Source: Locusta migratoria (Eukaryota > Arthropoda > Insecta > Orthoptera > Acrididae). From it: a stretch of 64,000 nucleotides of DNA. The notes beneath the pieces were generated by a model, which was not told where the DNA came from, did no database searches, and worked only from the letters and a program-made list of their open reading frames with translations. Positions 18,387 to 27,095 of this stretch are shown piece by piece. Location of the stretch: assembly GCA_026315105.1 (NCBI GenBank), contig CM048750.1, positions 73,835,797 to 73,899,796 on the forward strand. The letters are read 5' to 3'. A program made the position numbers and the translations under genes. Numbering within the stretch: position 1 is the stretch's first letter; each line of letters opens with the position of its first letter.

Positions 18387-21155
18387 GTGGAACATACATA
18401 TAATGTGACCACTATAAACATAAACAAAATTCAGAGTCAACCAAAGGTGGCTGCACTGAAAGACTTCCTGTATCAGTCAGATACAGACATCGCTTTCTTG
18501 CAGGAAGTTAACATAAAGAACTTGTATATTTCTGGGTATAAGGAGGTGTTAAATGTAGCTCCAGAAGAATCGTGTGGGACAGCGATCCTTGCTAAAGAAG
18601 GGATTGAGATAACGAATGTGTGTCTTTTAGAATCAGGGAGGGGAATCAGCTGTAAAATTTTTAACACCACTTTTATAAACATTTACGCGCCATCAGGCAA
18701 CAATGCACGACAAGAGAGAGCGGCCTTTTTCAGGAGTGACATTTTATTTCTACTCAAAGAGAACCCGGCAGAAGTTTTAATAGGGGGAGATTTTAATTGT
18801 GTTTTGAATAAAAAGGACCAGCGACCAAATTTTAATTTTTCTCGAGAACTGAAGGCATTGGTCGAAAACTTGAAGTGGTTTGACGCGTGGGAAATTAAAT
18901 ATCCTACGATGGTTAGATTTACGTACATCACTAGTACTACACAGAGTAGAATAGACAGGATATATGTCACCCCCAATCTAGAGACCAAAGTAAGTAGCAT
19001 TGAGGTGATACCAGCTGCCTTCTCTGATCACTTAGCAGTGAAATGCAGTATCAAATTAACAAGGCAAAAGACTTACTGGGGTCGCCCACTATGGAAATTG
19101 AACATCAATACCCTCTCAGAAGATGCTCTGGCTTTAAAGATACAAGCAACTTGGGGAGCTGTTTTAAGAACGCGTAACAAGTATAGAACAAATATCGAAT
19201 GGTGGACGATGGCCGCCAAGAGAAAGTTAAGAGCAGCGTTGATATCTCACGCAAAGGAAAGAGCAATTTGGTCAAGGCACACAATGGAATTCTATTACTG
19301 TTGTCTAAGGGACCTTTACGACCAACCAATATCTCAAGGGGCCATTATAAATATTAAAAAAATTAAAGCCAAAATGATAAGTATCAAGAGGAAACATCTG
19401 GAAGGATTGCAAATAAAATCACACACTAGAACGACAGTAGAGGAAGAAAATACCTCCATCTATCACTTGATACAACACACAAAGAACAGAAGAAGAAATT
19501 TTATTGCCAACCTCAGAACGGAAGGTAACAGAGTACTAACAGGCCAAAAAGATATTTTAAATGAAGCACATAGATTTTATCAGCAGTTGTATTCTGGAAA
19601 TGCTACTGATAACAACTCCGTGCAAGAGCTTTTACAGAGCTCTGAAATGGAAGGTATAGTTTCAGAGGAAGACAATAGAGGTCTTACGTTAGACATTACA
19701 AATGAGGAGGTCCTTGACATCATTACATCTTCGCCTTCGAGGAAGTCTCCAGGCCCAGACGGCTTGCCGGTGGAATTTTATAGAACATTTTGGGAACTAA
19801 TTGGTAACGAATTCACGGAAGTCGTTAATGACGTCTTGAGAGGCGTGGATATTCCTCCTGTATTTAAGGAAAGTGTAACTGTATTACTAACAAAGGGAAG
19901 GAGCACGGACATAAAAGATATTAATAATATGAGGCCGATCACCTTAATGAATTCAGATTATAAAGTAGTTGCACGTGTAATTAAAGAAAGAATGAAACCC
20001 ATTTTAGAAAAAGTTATTGGAAGCTACCAGACTTGTCTCCCCAGACGTACCATTTTTAAATCTGTATGTGAATATCGCGACATAATTGCTCTTTTCGCAA
20101 CATCGTCAGCTAATGGCGGCATTGCCTTCATTGATTTTGCTAAAGCATTTGATAGAGTGAACCACGAATACCTCTTCAAAACTCTGAAACACATCGGCTT
20201 AAAGGACAACAACTTAACGGTTTTAATGAACATCGTCAGGGGTATAAAAACCAAAATCTCGATAAATGGACAATATACTAACGAGGTATTGATATTAAGT
20301 GGAGTTCCTCAGGGAAGTCCCTTGTCTATGTTGTTTTACGTAATTTCTCTGGAACCTCTCCTACGGCGTTTGAATGCAACCCTAGAAGGCATAACAGTAG
20401 CCGGACTCAAGACAGTTACAAACGCATACGCTGACGATGTGGGAGTTTTAGTGAGGAGCAATGAAGACTGTGTCAAACTAACGGAAACGTTAATGCTTTA
20501 TAGCAGAGCAACTGGTGCGAGGATCAATGAGACGAAAAGTTCTTTTTTAAATTTAAAGGGACTTGAAAATGTGCAGCTACCGTGGGCACACACAGTGGAA
20601 CACCACAAGACCCTAGGAATAACGTTCTACAGTTGCCCGTTAAGAACAACGGCCACAAATTGGAAACAGGTCCTAGGAAAAATAAGAGGCAGCTTAATAA
20701 TGGACGAAACAAGAGACTTAAATATAAAGCAGAGAATTAAGCTAATAAATTGTGCAGTTCTATCAAAAGCGGCATACGTCGCTCAGATTTTACCTACACC
20801 TCCTGCAACTGCGAGAACTATAATGAGCACTATCAGCAGATATGTATGGAAAGGGCATATATTCAGAGTAGCGGTAGGAACAACCACCATGAGACCAGAA
20901 AAAGGAGGCCTCGGGCTGACAGACATTCGGAAAAAAAGCACGGCCCTCTTCATTAAAAGGACACTCAACCTTATAGAGACGCAACCGAACAGCATAACTG
21001 CTGCTCTGTTCAACCTTCTGAAACCTGGCAGCCTGCAGCCACCAGTAGATGTTAGTGAAATAAGCTACAAACTGAAGCACATTCAGTCTTTTTACGTAGA
21101 GCTAAGCTACTTGACATGTATTCTAAGGGATAAACACAAGAGGACAAATATATAG
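18387..21155 (+). CDS. LINE ORF2: APE endonuclease and reverse transcriptase
   Basis: Nicks target DNA and reverse-transcribes element RNA at the nick. Apurinic-type endonuclease: FLQEVN (Glu, about 41), GGDFN (133-137), SRIDRIYV, and SDH (213-215). Reverse transcriptase: RPITLMNSDYK, FIDFAKAFD (from 581, first Asp), GVPQGSPLS (from 639), and YADD (681-684). All catalytic residues are present. No ATG opens the frame: it begins at GTG 18387 after an in-frame TAG at 18375, and the next codons already belong to the endonuclease, so the original ATG has probably mutated to GTG. The frame ends early at 21155; the rest continues in another frame (see 21118-21715). No RNase H. L1-group (Tx1- or Daphne-like) by appearance; exact clade not settled. 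Confidence 0.9.
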   Translation: MEHTYNVTTININKIQSQPKVAALKDFLYQSDTDIAFLQEVNIKNLYISGYKEVLNVAPEESCGTAILAKEGIEITNVCLLESGRGISCKIFNTTFINIYAPSGNNARQERAAFFRSDILFLLKENPAEVLIGGDFNCVLNKKDQRPNFNFSRELKALVENLKWFDAWEIKYPTMVRFTYITSTTQSRIDRIYVTPNLETKVSSIEVIPAAFSDHLAVKCSIKLTRQKTYWGRPLWKLNINTLSEDALALKIQATWGAVLRTRNKYRTNIEWWTMAAKRKLRAALISHAKERAIWSRHTMEFYYCCLRDLYDQPISQGAIINIKKIKAKMISIKRKHLEGLQIKSHTRTTVEEENTSIYHLIQHTKNRRRNFIANLRTEGNRVLTGQKDILNEAHRFYQQLYSGNATDNNSVQELLQSSEMEGIVSEEDNRGLTLDITNEEVLDIITSSPSRKSPGPDGLPVEFYRTFWELIGNEFTEVVNDVLRGVDIPPVFKESVTVLLTKGRSTDIKDINNMRPITLMNSDYKVVARVIKERMKPILEKVIGSYQTCLPRRTIFKSVCEYRDIIALFATSSANGGIAFIDFAKAFDRVNHEYLFKTLKHIGLKDNNLTVLMNIVRGIKTKISINGQYTNEVLILSGVPQGSPLSMLFYVISLEPLLRRLNATLEGITVAGLKTVTNAYADDVGVLVRSNEDCVKLTETLMLYSRATGARINETKSSFLNLKGLENVQLPWAHTVEHHKTLGITFYSCPLRTTATNWKQVLGKIRGSLIMDETRDLNIKQRIKLINCAVLSKAAYVAQILPTPPATARTIMSTISRYVWKGHIFRVAVGTTTMRPEKGGLGLTDIRKKSTALFIKRTLNLIETQPNSITAALFNLLKPGSLQPPVDVSEISYKLKHIQSFYVELSYLTCILRDKHKRTNI

Positions 21156-21715
21156 TAGATAAGTTGAAATCAACCGATAACCAAAATAAGATGGAGCTGA
21201 AATACCCTAACAAAAACTGGGGGAAAATTTGGGCGAATATAAATAACCGAATGCTGACAACAGATGTGTAAGCATCATGGTATAGAGTTATAAATAATGT
21301 CGTTAGTACGAACGAAAAACTTTATTCAATAGGACTAAGCGCGACCAACGAATGCCCAAAATGCAAACATTTGGACTCATTAAGCCATCGCTTCATTTGT
21401 AACGGATACAAAAATATATGGAAAGACGTTATATTTCAAGTCGCTTTCATCAAACGGAGCGATGGAAGGGAATTAACAATAAACAATTTACTCTTCCCAG
21501 AAGATGTTTCTTTCCCATCACAAAAGAACAACGTAATATTATGGCTATTCGGAAATTTTGTAAATTATGTAGTCAACAAAAAAGGAACCGACAATGTACC
21601 AGAATATCGAGAATATATAAAAGAAGAATACTTCAAAATATACAATAAAAAAGACCATAAAAAGAATTTTGGAAACATGTTGAAAATTTTGTTTCAGAAA
21701 CAAGGTATAGGTTAA
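21118..21715 (+). pseudogene. LINE ORF2 C-terminus, displaced by frameshift and stop
   Basis: Continuation of ORF2 in the next frame. After a one-base frameshift near 21135 the frame reads EDKYIVDKLKSTDNQ and YPNKNWGKIW, meets a TAA at 21269-21271, then continues to TAG at 21715. It contains CPKCKHLDSLSHRFIC, a CX2CX7HX3C motif like the Cys/His motif at the C-terminus of L1-group ORF2 proteins, and ends with Lys-rich sequence. Only two lesions separate this from an intact C-terminus. Confidence 0.85.
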
Positions 21716-22131
21716 TATCTACACATCATGAAATAGACAGAACAAGGTAGAATGCCAAAGTAGGGGAGTGCTGTTGAGGGTGAAGTACGGTGGGGACTTC
21801 GTGTGCCCCGGGGCCGCTACGGTAGCCGTGAAGGCCTCAACAGAACCCCGAAAAAGCATTTCTGCCGAAGAAGAAAGAAGAGGTAAAGTGACGAAGATAA
21901 TTTTTCTTAATTATTTTACTTTTCTTTCCTTTTGAAAAACATCATTAGTTTCGTATTATTCAAGTAAACTATTTAATAAAGCAAGGTATTCGGATAAGGA
22001 ATTTTACGTTTGTCTTTAAAATGCAGAAAGGCATATTTCTTTCAGTTAAAACACAAGTATGTAAAATAAAAATATAAAGTACCAAGAACGGTACTTCAAA
22101 TACGAACTGCGAAGAAACGGATAAAAAAAAA

Positions 22132-22189
22132 AAGTGGTGTAGGGGTCAGCGCAACTGCCTAGAAAGCAGGAGACCCGGGTTCGAATCCC

Positions 22190-22190
<1 letters not shown>
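22132..22190 (+). repeat. Family C tRNA-like fragment between two A tracts
   Basis: GTGGTGTAGGGGTCAGCGCA, then GGGTTCGAATCCCG. It sits in the LINE 3' tail, preceded by a short A run (22122-22131) and followed by 51 A. Only the tRNA-like head is present, without the usual GGCTGGGTAC body. Confidence 0.8.

Positions 22191-22191
<1 letters not shown>

Positions 22192-22242
<51 letters not shown>
22192..22242. repeat. Poly(A) tract, 51 bp
   Basis: Terminal A tail of the LINE insertion; the interrupted family E SINE resumes immediately after it. Confidence 0.9.
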
Positions 22243-22245
<3 letters not shown>

Positions 22246-22300
22246 GGTAGTGCGCTTGCCCGCGAAACGTAAAGGTCCCAGGTTCGAGTCCCGGTTCGGT

Positions 22301-22505
22301 AGTTTGTAAGTTTAGGGACTGTTCAAAATGTTTGTAAAGCTTATGGGACTTAACTACGGGGTCATCAGTCCCTAAACTTACAAACTACTTATGAACTACT
22401 TACGAACTAGGACGGCACAAATATCCATGCCCGAGGGGGGATTCGAACCCCCGACCGTAGTGGCCGTGCTGACCGTGACTGGAGCACCTCGGCCACCGCG
22501 GCCGG
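22301..22505 (-). repeat. Family A SINE with a plus-strand tail fragment
   Basis: 22301-22321 is a short plus-oriented tail piece (AGTTTGTAAGTTTAGGGACT); the full minus copy runs 22323-22505. The two tails face each other, as at 60096-60444. Confidence 0.8.
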
Positions 22506-22878
22506 CGCATACTCCGCTGCAGAGTGAAAGTTTCATTCTGGAAACATCCCTTAGGCTGTGGCTAAGCAATGTCTCCACCATATTCTTTCTTCCAGGAGTG
22601 CTAGTCTTACATGGTTTGCAGGAGAGCTTTTGTGAAGTTTGGAAAGTAGGAGGCGAGGTACTGGCGGAAGTAAAGTTGTGAAGCGGCATCGTGAGTCGTG
22701 TCGGGATAGCACAGTCGGTGGTGCGCTTGCCTGCGAAAGGCAAAGGTCCCAGTTTGAGTCCCGGGGTTCCGGTACACAATTTTAATCTGCCAGGAAGTTT
22801 AAAAAAATACATTACTTGGAATAGAAAATAATATTACTGAAAAATACACGAAGAACCTGAGTATGGAAGCATAATCAG

Positions 22879-23045
22879 GGATCTTTGAGCAACGGCTTCA
22901 GAGCATTGAAAAAATCTTTGTTACTCAGATGCAGCTGTTCGTTAAGAATAAATTTGTCATTCAATGAAAAATGTTTAAAAATTTCCAATTCTTCAAGAAC
23001 GTCAAGTTTCATCCCTTTATTTTGTATATGTAAGACGCTAATATC
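22879..23045 (-). pseudogene. Penelope-like element C-terminal coding remnant
   Basis: Minus-strand frame reads VLHIQNKGMKLDVLEELEIF, KHFSLNDKFILNEQLHLSN and DFFNALKPLLKD. The pattern LHI..KG..L..LEE.EI.KH....ILNEQ is, from memory, the stretch following the GIY-YIG endonuclease at the end of Penelope-like reverse transcriptase proteins. No frameshift within it, but the upstream RT and GIY-YIG are absent. It sits between PLE inverted arms. Confidence 0.7.
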
Positions 23046-23479
23046 TAGGAGTCGTTTGGTTTGTGGTTTGCAATTAACATGTGGTCAGTGGTCAGCACAT
23101 GATTATGCTTCCATACTCAGGTTCTTCGTGTATTTTTCAATAATATTATTTTCTATTCCAAGTAATGTTTCTTTGTTTGTAATGAAACCTGTTGCTTAAA
23201 ACTTGGCTTCATAGACTAACCATACTGAAAAATCATTTACCAGTATACTTCCCTCTCCGACCCTTGTTTTCTTTTCCCCAACATTTGTACGTCGAAAATC
23301 GTCAATTGAAACAGAAATGTGCTTAATGAGACGACCTCTTGTCTATATCATTTACTTTTTAAAGCCTACGAAGCATGTGTAATTTTTATTAACAATGTAC
23401 GATGGGAGTTCAAATGAAAAGTTAGGAAGCGACGCAGTGGGTATAATTGAAGTCTTTATTCAAAAGTAATCACCAGAGG

Positions 23480-23970
23480 TCTGAGCACAACGAACCACTG
23501 ACTGACGTGCCGAAGGATACACTGTTCCCAGAATTCCTGTGACTATGACAAGAGCCAGTCTTCTGCTGTGTCCTTAAGTTCGTCGTCCGAATTCAAGCCG
23601 TTCCCTTTGAGATGTCTTATTAGCGGACCAAACAGATGGAAGACACAAGGCGACATACCTGGCTGTAGGGTGGATACTCAATATGCTCTAATCTGAACTT
23701 CGCCATTGCACTTTGTAATATGTGGACGCGCGCTTTCATAAAGAATAATCACTCCCTCCGTAAGCAACCCAGGCTGTTTGCTCTTGATAGACTTGAGTAG
23801 GCTACTTCACTGTTAATAGTTTGTCCTTGCTCGAGGAATTCGATAACTATCGGATCTGAGACGTCGAAAAAGACAGTGAGGTTCACCTTGCCTGCTGAGG
23901 GCACAGCTTTGGGACACCGAGCGAGGTGGAGTCTTGTGAAGTTGGCACCCTTTTTTTGGAAAATGTACAT
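23480..23970 (-). pseudogene. Mariner-like transposase C-terminal fragment
   Basis: Minus-strand reading gives KVNLTVFFDVSDPIVIEFL, EQGQTINSEVAYSSL (family form KVM.T.FFD..G....EFLP.G.TINS..Y), then a degenerate block equivalent to the HDNARPH region and a decayed tail. The Asp of FFD is present; the HDNARPH Asp is not clearly readable. The upstream half is missing. The first residues before 23911 in the longest open frame come from the inserted SINE and foldback, not the transposase. Confidence 0.72.
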
Positions 23971-24745
23971 TTTTTTTCAGAGTTCTGGACAGATACGCAA
24001 TAGTTCTGGAGTTCTCTGTACAAAATTTAAATAGTTCTGCCAAATTTCGCCGAAAAATACGAAAAATTACCACAAATTTTAGTTTTTTCAGAATAATTAT
24101 TTGCCTATTAGCGCAAACATAGTTTTGATAACAGTTCTAAATAGCTCTCAAAGAGTTCTGCAGGAAATTCTAATGACATTTTTCTGGGCAAAAAAATATA
24201 ATTCGGATTTTCTGCAGAACTCTTTGAGAGCTATTTAGAGCTGTGATCAGAACTATGTTTACGCTTATAGGCAAATAATTATTTGGAAAAAACTAAAATC
24301 TGTTATAATTTTTTGTAATTTTATCGCGAATTTGTGCTGAACTATTTAAATTTTGTGCAGAGAACTGCAGAACTATTGCATATCTGTCGATAACTCTGAA
24401 AAAAATGTGCATTTTCCAAAAAAAAAAAAAAAAAAATAAAAAATAAAAAAAATAAAAAAAAAAAAAAAAAAAAAAAAGGTGCCAACTTCACAGGACTGCG
24501 AGGTGGCACAGTGGTAACATTCTGGACTCGCATTCGGAAGGATGGTGGTTCAAATCCACCTCCGGCCATCCAGATTTAGGTTTTCCGTGATTTCCCTAAA
24601 TCACTCCAGGCAAATGCCGGGATGGTTCCTTTGAAAGGGCACGGCCGATATCCTTCCGCATCCTTACCCAAACACTCCGAGCGTAAGCTCCGTTTCTAAT
24701 GACCACGCTGTCGACGGGACGTTAAATTACAAGCTTCCTTCCTTC
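23912..24745 (+). repeat. Family D tRNA-derived SINE, split
   Basis: tRNA-like head (GCGAGGTGGCACAGTGGTAA, B box GGTTCAAATCC) and body with TTCCGTGATTTCCCTAAATC and GCACGGCCGATATCCTTCC. Target duplication CACAGCTTTG at 23902-23911 and 24746-24755. A foldback (23930-24497) sits in its head. Confidence 0.9.
23930..24497. mobile_element. 568-bp foldback with 20-bp terminal repeats and 9-bp duplication
   Basis: Ends AGTCTTGTGAAGTTGGCACC (23930-23949) and its inverse with one mismatch (24478-24497). Target duplication GCGAGGTGG (23921-23929, 24498-24506). Almost the whole element is one long imperfect inverted repeat centred near 24190. A 9-bp duplication with long inverted repeats suggests a Mutator-like (MULE) non-autonomous element. 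No transposase. Confidence 0.85.
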
Positions 24746-24894
24746 CACAGCTTTGCACTTTCAAGGAGAGGTGCGTCGGAAGCTTCGCGTCCCTAGATGT
24801 CACGCCACTATGTTATCGCAAAGCGGCATATTCACATTTCAACCGGTTTGGTTGTTAAGACGTTTCGTACCTTTTACTTTCATTTGAACACCCC

Positions 24895-25867
24895 AAGTAG
24901 ATTACATAATTATAGGCGTTAACTACATTCTTCTTGAACTATCCTGCAATTCCTTTACGTTACTTCAAAAAGATACAAGCGTTAATGTATTACTTCCTCC
25001 CCACTAAGGTTAAGATAATATTTAATACCCCCTACCATGCTAAACGTTTTTGATTATCTGTTGGTTTGAGAAGATCAGCAAGAAATTGCTCAACGTAAAC
25101 GTTGATTTCCTGAACATAGAGGTAAACAATGGAATAGCCAAATTCACGGATACAGATACATACACAATGTATAAAACTGCGGTGTTTTGTCGGAGTTGCC
25201 ATTTGTACTCCGGTAATTAAAGTGAAAAGGTTTCCGACGTGATTATGGTCGCACGATAGGAACCGACACGCTTTGAATGCGAAATGGTAGTTGGAATTAA
25301 ATGCGCGGGGCATTCCATCTCGGAAATCGTTTGGAAATTCAATATTTCCATATTTTCAGTTCAAGAGTGTAGCAGGAATGGCAAAATTTCAGACATTTCC
25401 TTGCACCGCGGCGAACGCAGTGACCGTGTAGTGTGTTCTGTGATAACAGACAAGCGGCACTGAGTGAAAGTGAAATAAAAGCAGAAATTAATGTGTAGCA
25501 TATGACTAACGCATCCGCTAGGCCAATGCGGCCATATTTGGTATTGATGGCCTATGGCGGCAGACGATTTCCGATTGTTATAATAGCATGACATCGCTTG
25601 CAGTGCCTCTCTTCCGCTCGTATCCGTATTATTCCGACCGTGGATGCCTGGAAAGCGGTGACTCGATCACATAAGTTCCGATTTTAATGGTTTGCAGGAT
25701 GGAATAGAGCCCGCGAAGGCACGGACCCAAGTTGTGTACAAGTAAGAGTGCTAGGTGATGGTGTAGACTGTTGGCCCACTTTAGATTGCGGTAGGAACAC
25801 TAAAAATGGGCCTTTGTGGTCGCATTTTGACGACTCGAAATTTAAATGAAAATAAAGGCTTAACCAA
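24895..25867. other. No gene recognised
   Basis: Moderately AT-rich. Short open frames without motifs. Confidence 0.4.
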
Positions 25868-27095
25868 TCGTCTGACAAGCAGATCACATGGGTATCGGAT
25901 TTTATAATTTTTTTTTTTGTTATTTACGGTACGTGAAGTTCAGAACTCACATTACAATCAACCAAAGCCATTTGACGGAATCTCAAAAGTTCTCGAGAAA
26001 ATCGACTTTGAAGTTTCGTAAGTACAAGTAAGTAACGATATTTATAACATCTGTTAATGCAGCTCAGGTGGTAGTGTTTTGTCTCTACAACCGTAGAGTC
26101 AGTGGTTCGAAATTCGCCGTGACAGATTTTTTTTTTCCGTTGTGTTCGAACACTTACACAACTTTAATATGTAGTGGTAATTTTTTCGAAAAATTCACGT
26201 ATTTTTGTTTATTCGTAATTTTCTATATTTTATGAAAGGTTAGGTTGCTTTTACAAATTAATTCTTGGAATGGACAAACTGATCCCGCATTATACAGTGA
26301 GGAGTCTGACTAACGACAGGAGTCTGCCTAACTACACTGTACACGTCATTCCGCCAAAATGCACCTTGTGGCGTGTATTTCTGTAGTCAAGTAAAAAAAA
26401 TTCATTAAGCGCCTGCAAAACTGTGCATATGTGATCCAACGTGGACGTGAAATTACTAATACAGTAATTCAATTATTCATCACCAGCTGCCCTGTCCAAT
26501 ATTCGCTGAAATGATTAGGTATGTGTGGTTCGCTTCTAAACTATGCGATAAAATTGCGACTGCAAAAATGCGGTGCTTGTACCATGTGCTCGATGCCGTG
26601 AAAATTGTTTTCCATGGTTTTCCGTTGTCTATCAACCTGGCATGTGTGAGTCCACATCGAAATGAAGGACTTTTTGTGTTTTCAGTATTGCCACAAATTT
26701 TGTTTTCTTTTTTATTTAATTTGAATCATCGTTATTGACAACTTTTTATAAAATATAGAAAATTACGTCATAAAAATTACCATTAGTAATTAAAATGGTG
26801 TAAGTATTCGAAAACAACGAAGAAAAGTATATCGGTCACAGCTGGATCCGAACCACCGACTCTATGGTTGTAAGGCCATCTGATCTATACCGACAGATGC
26901 AGCAGTTGGTTTAATTATTAGTACCTCCATGTACTAGCAAAATTTCAATGTCGATGGTTTCAAGAATTTTTAAGAGTTGCGTCGAATAGGTGGTGTAGGT
27001 CATTGTTATTTGAGTTCTGAACTTCACGTTCCATAAATAATAAATATTCTAAAATCCGATACCCACGTCGACTTCTTGTGAGACGAAAATTGAAT
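25868..27095. mobile_element. Foldback with tRNA-like sequence in each arm
   Basis: Arms about 25868-26247 and 26741-27095 are diverged inverted copies; for example ACGTGAAGTTCAGAACTCA near 25932 and its complement near 27015. Each arm carries a tRNA-like segment (26063-26128 plus; 26833-26900 minus) with A box GCAGCTCAGGTGGTAGTG and B box AGTGGTTCGAAATTC. The left tRNA-like copy has a plausible anticodon stem (TCTAC/GTAGA) but poor acceptor pairing. Spacer about 490 bp, unrecognised. Confidence 0.7.

Larger units (their letters stand above)
16516..22241 (+). mobile_element. Nearly full-length two-ORF LINE (L1/Tx1-like), inactive
   Basis: About 5.7 kb: 150-bp 5' UTR, ORF1 (16664-18247), ORF2 (18387 onward), 3' UTR, poly(A). 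It splits a family E SINE; AGTCG occurs at both junctions (16511-16515, 22242-22246), a minimal target duplication. Small defects in ORF2 (GTG in place of the start ATG, a frameshift and one stop in the C-terminus) show it is dead but young. Confidence 0.88.
16331..22807 (+). repeat. Family E SINE(s), interrupted by LINE and family A SINE
   Basis: Pieces: 16331-16515 (TCCAGAATGAAACTTTCGCT to GATAGCTCAGTCG), 22243-22300 (GCGCTTGCCCGCGAAACG, GGTTCGAGTCCCGG), and 22506-22807 (the reverse-primed GCTGCAGAGTGAAAGTTTCA, then a second body with GAAGTTTGGAAAGTAGGAGG and tRNA-like part, ending ATCTGCCAGGAAGTTT). The tRNA-like core is split exactly at the LINE insertion. Confidence 0.8.
16283..23240. 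mobile_element. Penelope-like inverted-repeat remnant split by nested insertions
   Basis: The right arm is 23100-23240. The left arm is in two pieces, 16283-16330 and about 22808-22878. Read together these are the reverse complement of the right arm. Between the left pieces lies a family E SINE, which in turn holds a 5.7-kb LINE and family A SINE sequence. Inside the arms, 22879-23045 encodes a PLE-type C-terminus on the minus strand. Coding end flanked by inverted copies of the 3' region matches the ends of Penelope-like elements. Confidence 0.75.
23404..24894 (-). mobile_element. Mariner-like element interrupted by a family D SINE
   Basis: Ends GGGAGTTCAAATGAAAAGTT (left) and, read inward from the right, GGGGTGTTCAAATGAAAGTA form an imperfect terminal inverted repeat. 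Without the 844-bp insertion between 23912 and 24755 the element is about 650 bp, so internally deleted. Confidence 0.75.

Noticed and set aside
16283..23240. LTR retrotransposon with inverted LTRs
   Set aside because: The 16283 and 23100-23240 sequences are inverted, not direct; no gag, protease, integrase or primer binding site. A PLE remnant split by insertions explains them.
24342..24569. ORF with a poly-Phe segment
   Set aside because: Produced by translation of an A/T tract. The same applies to poly-Phe frames at 12971, 43839, 56495 and 61401.
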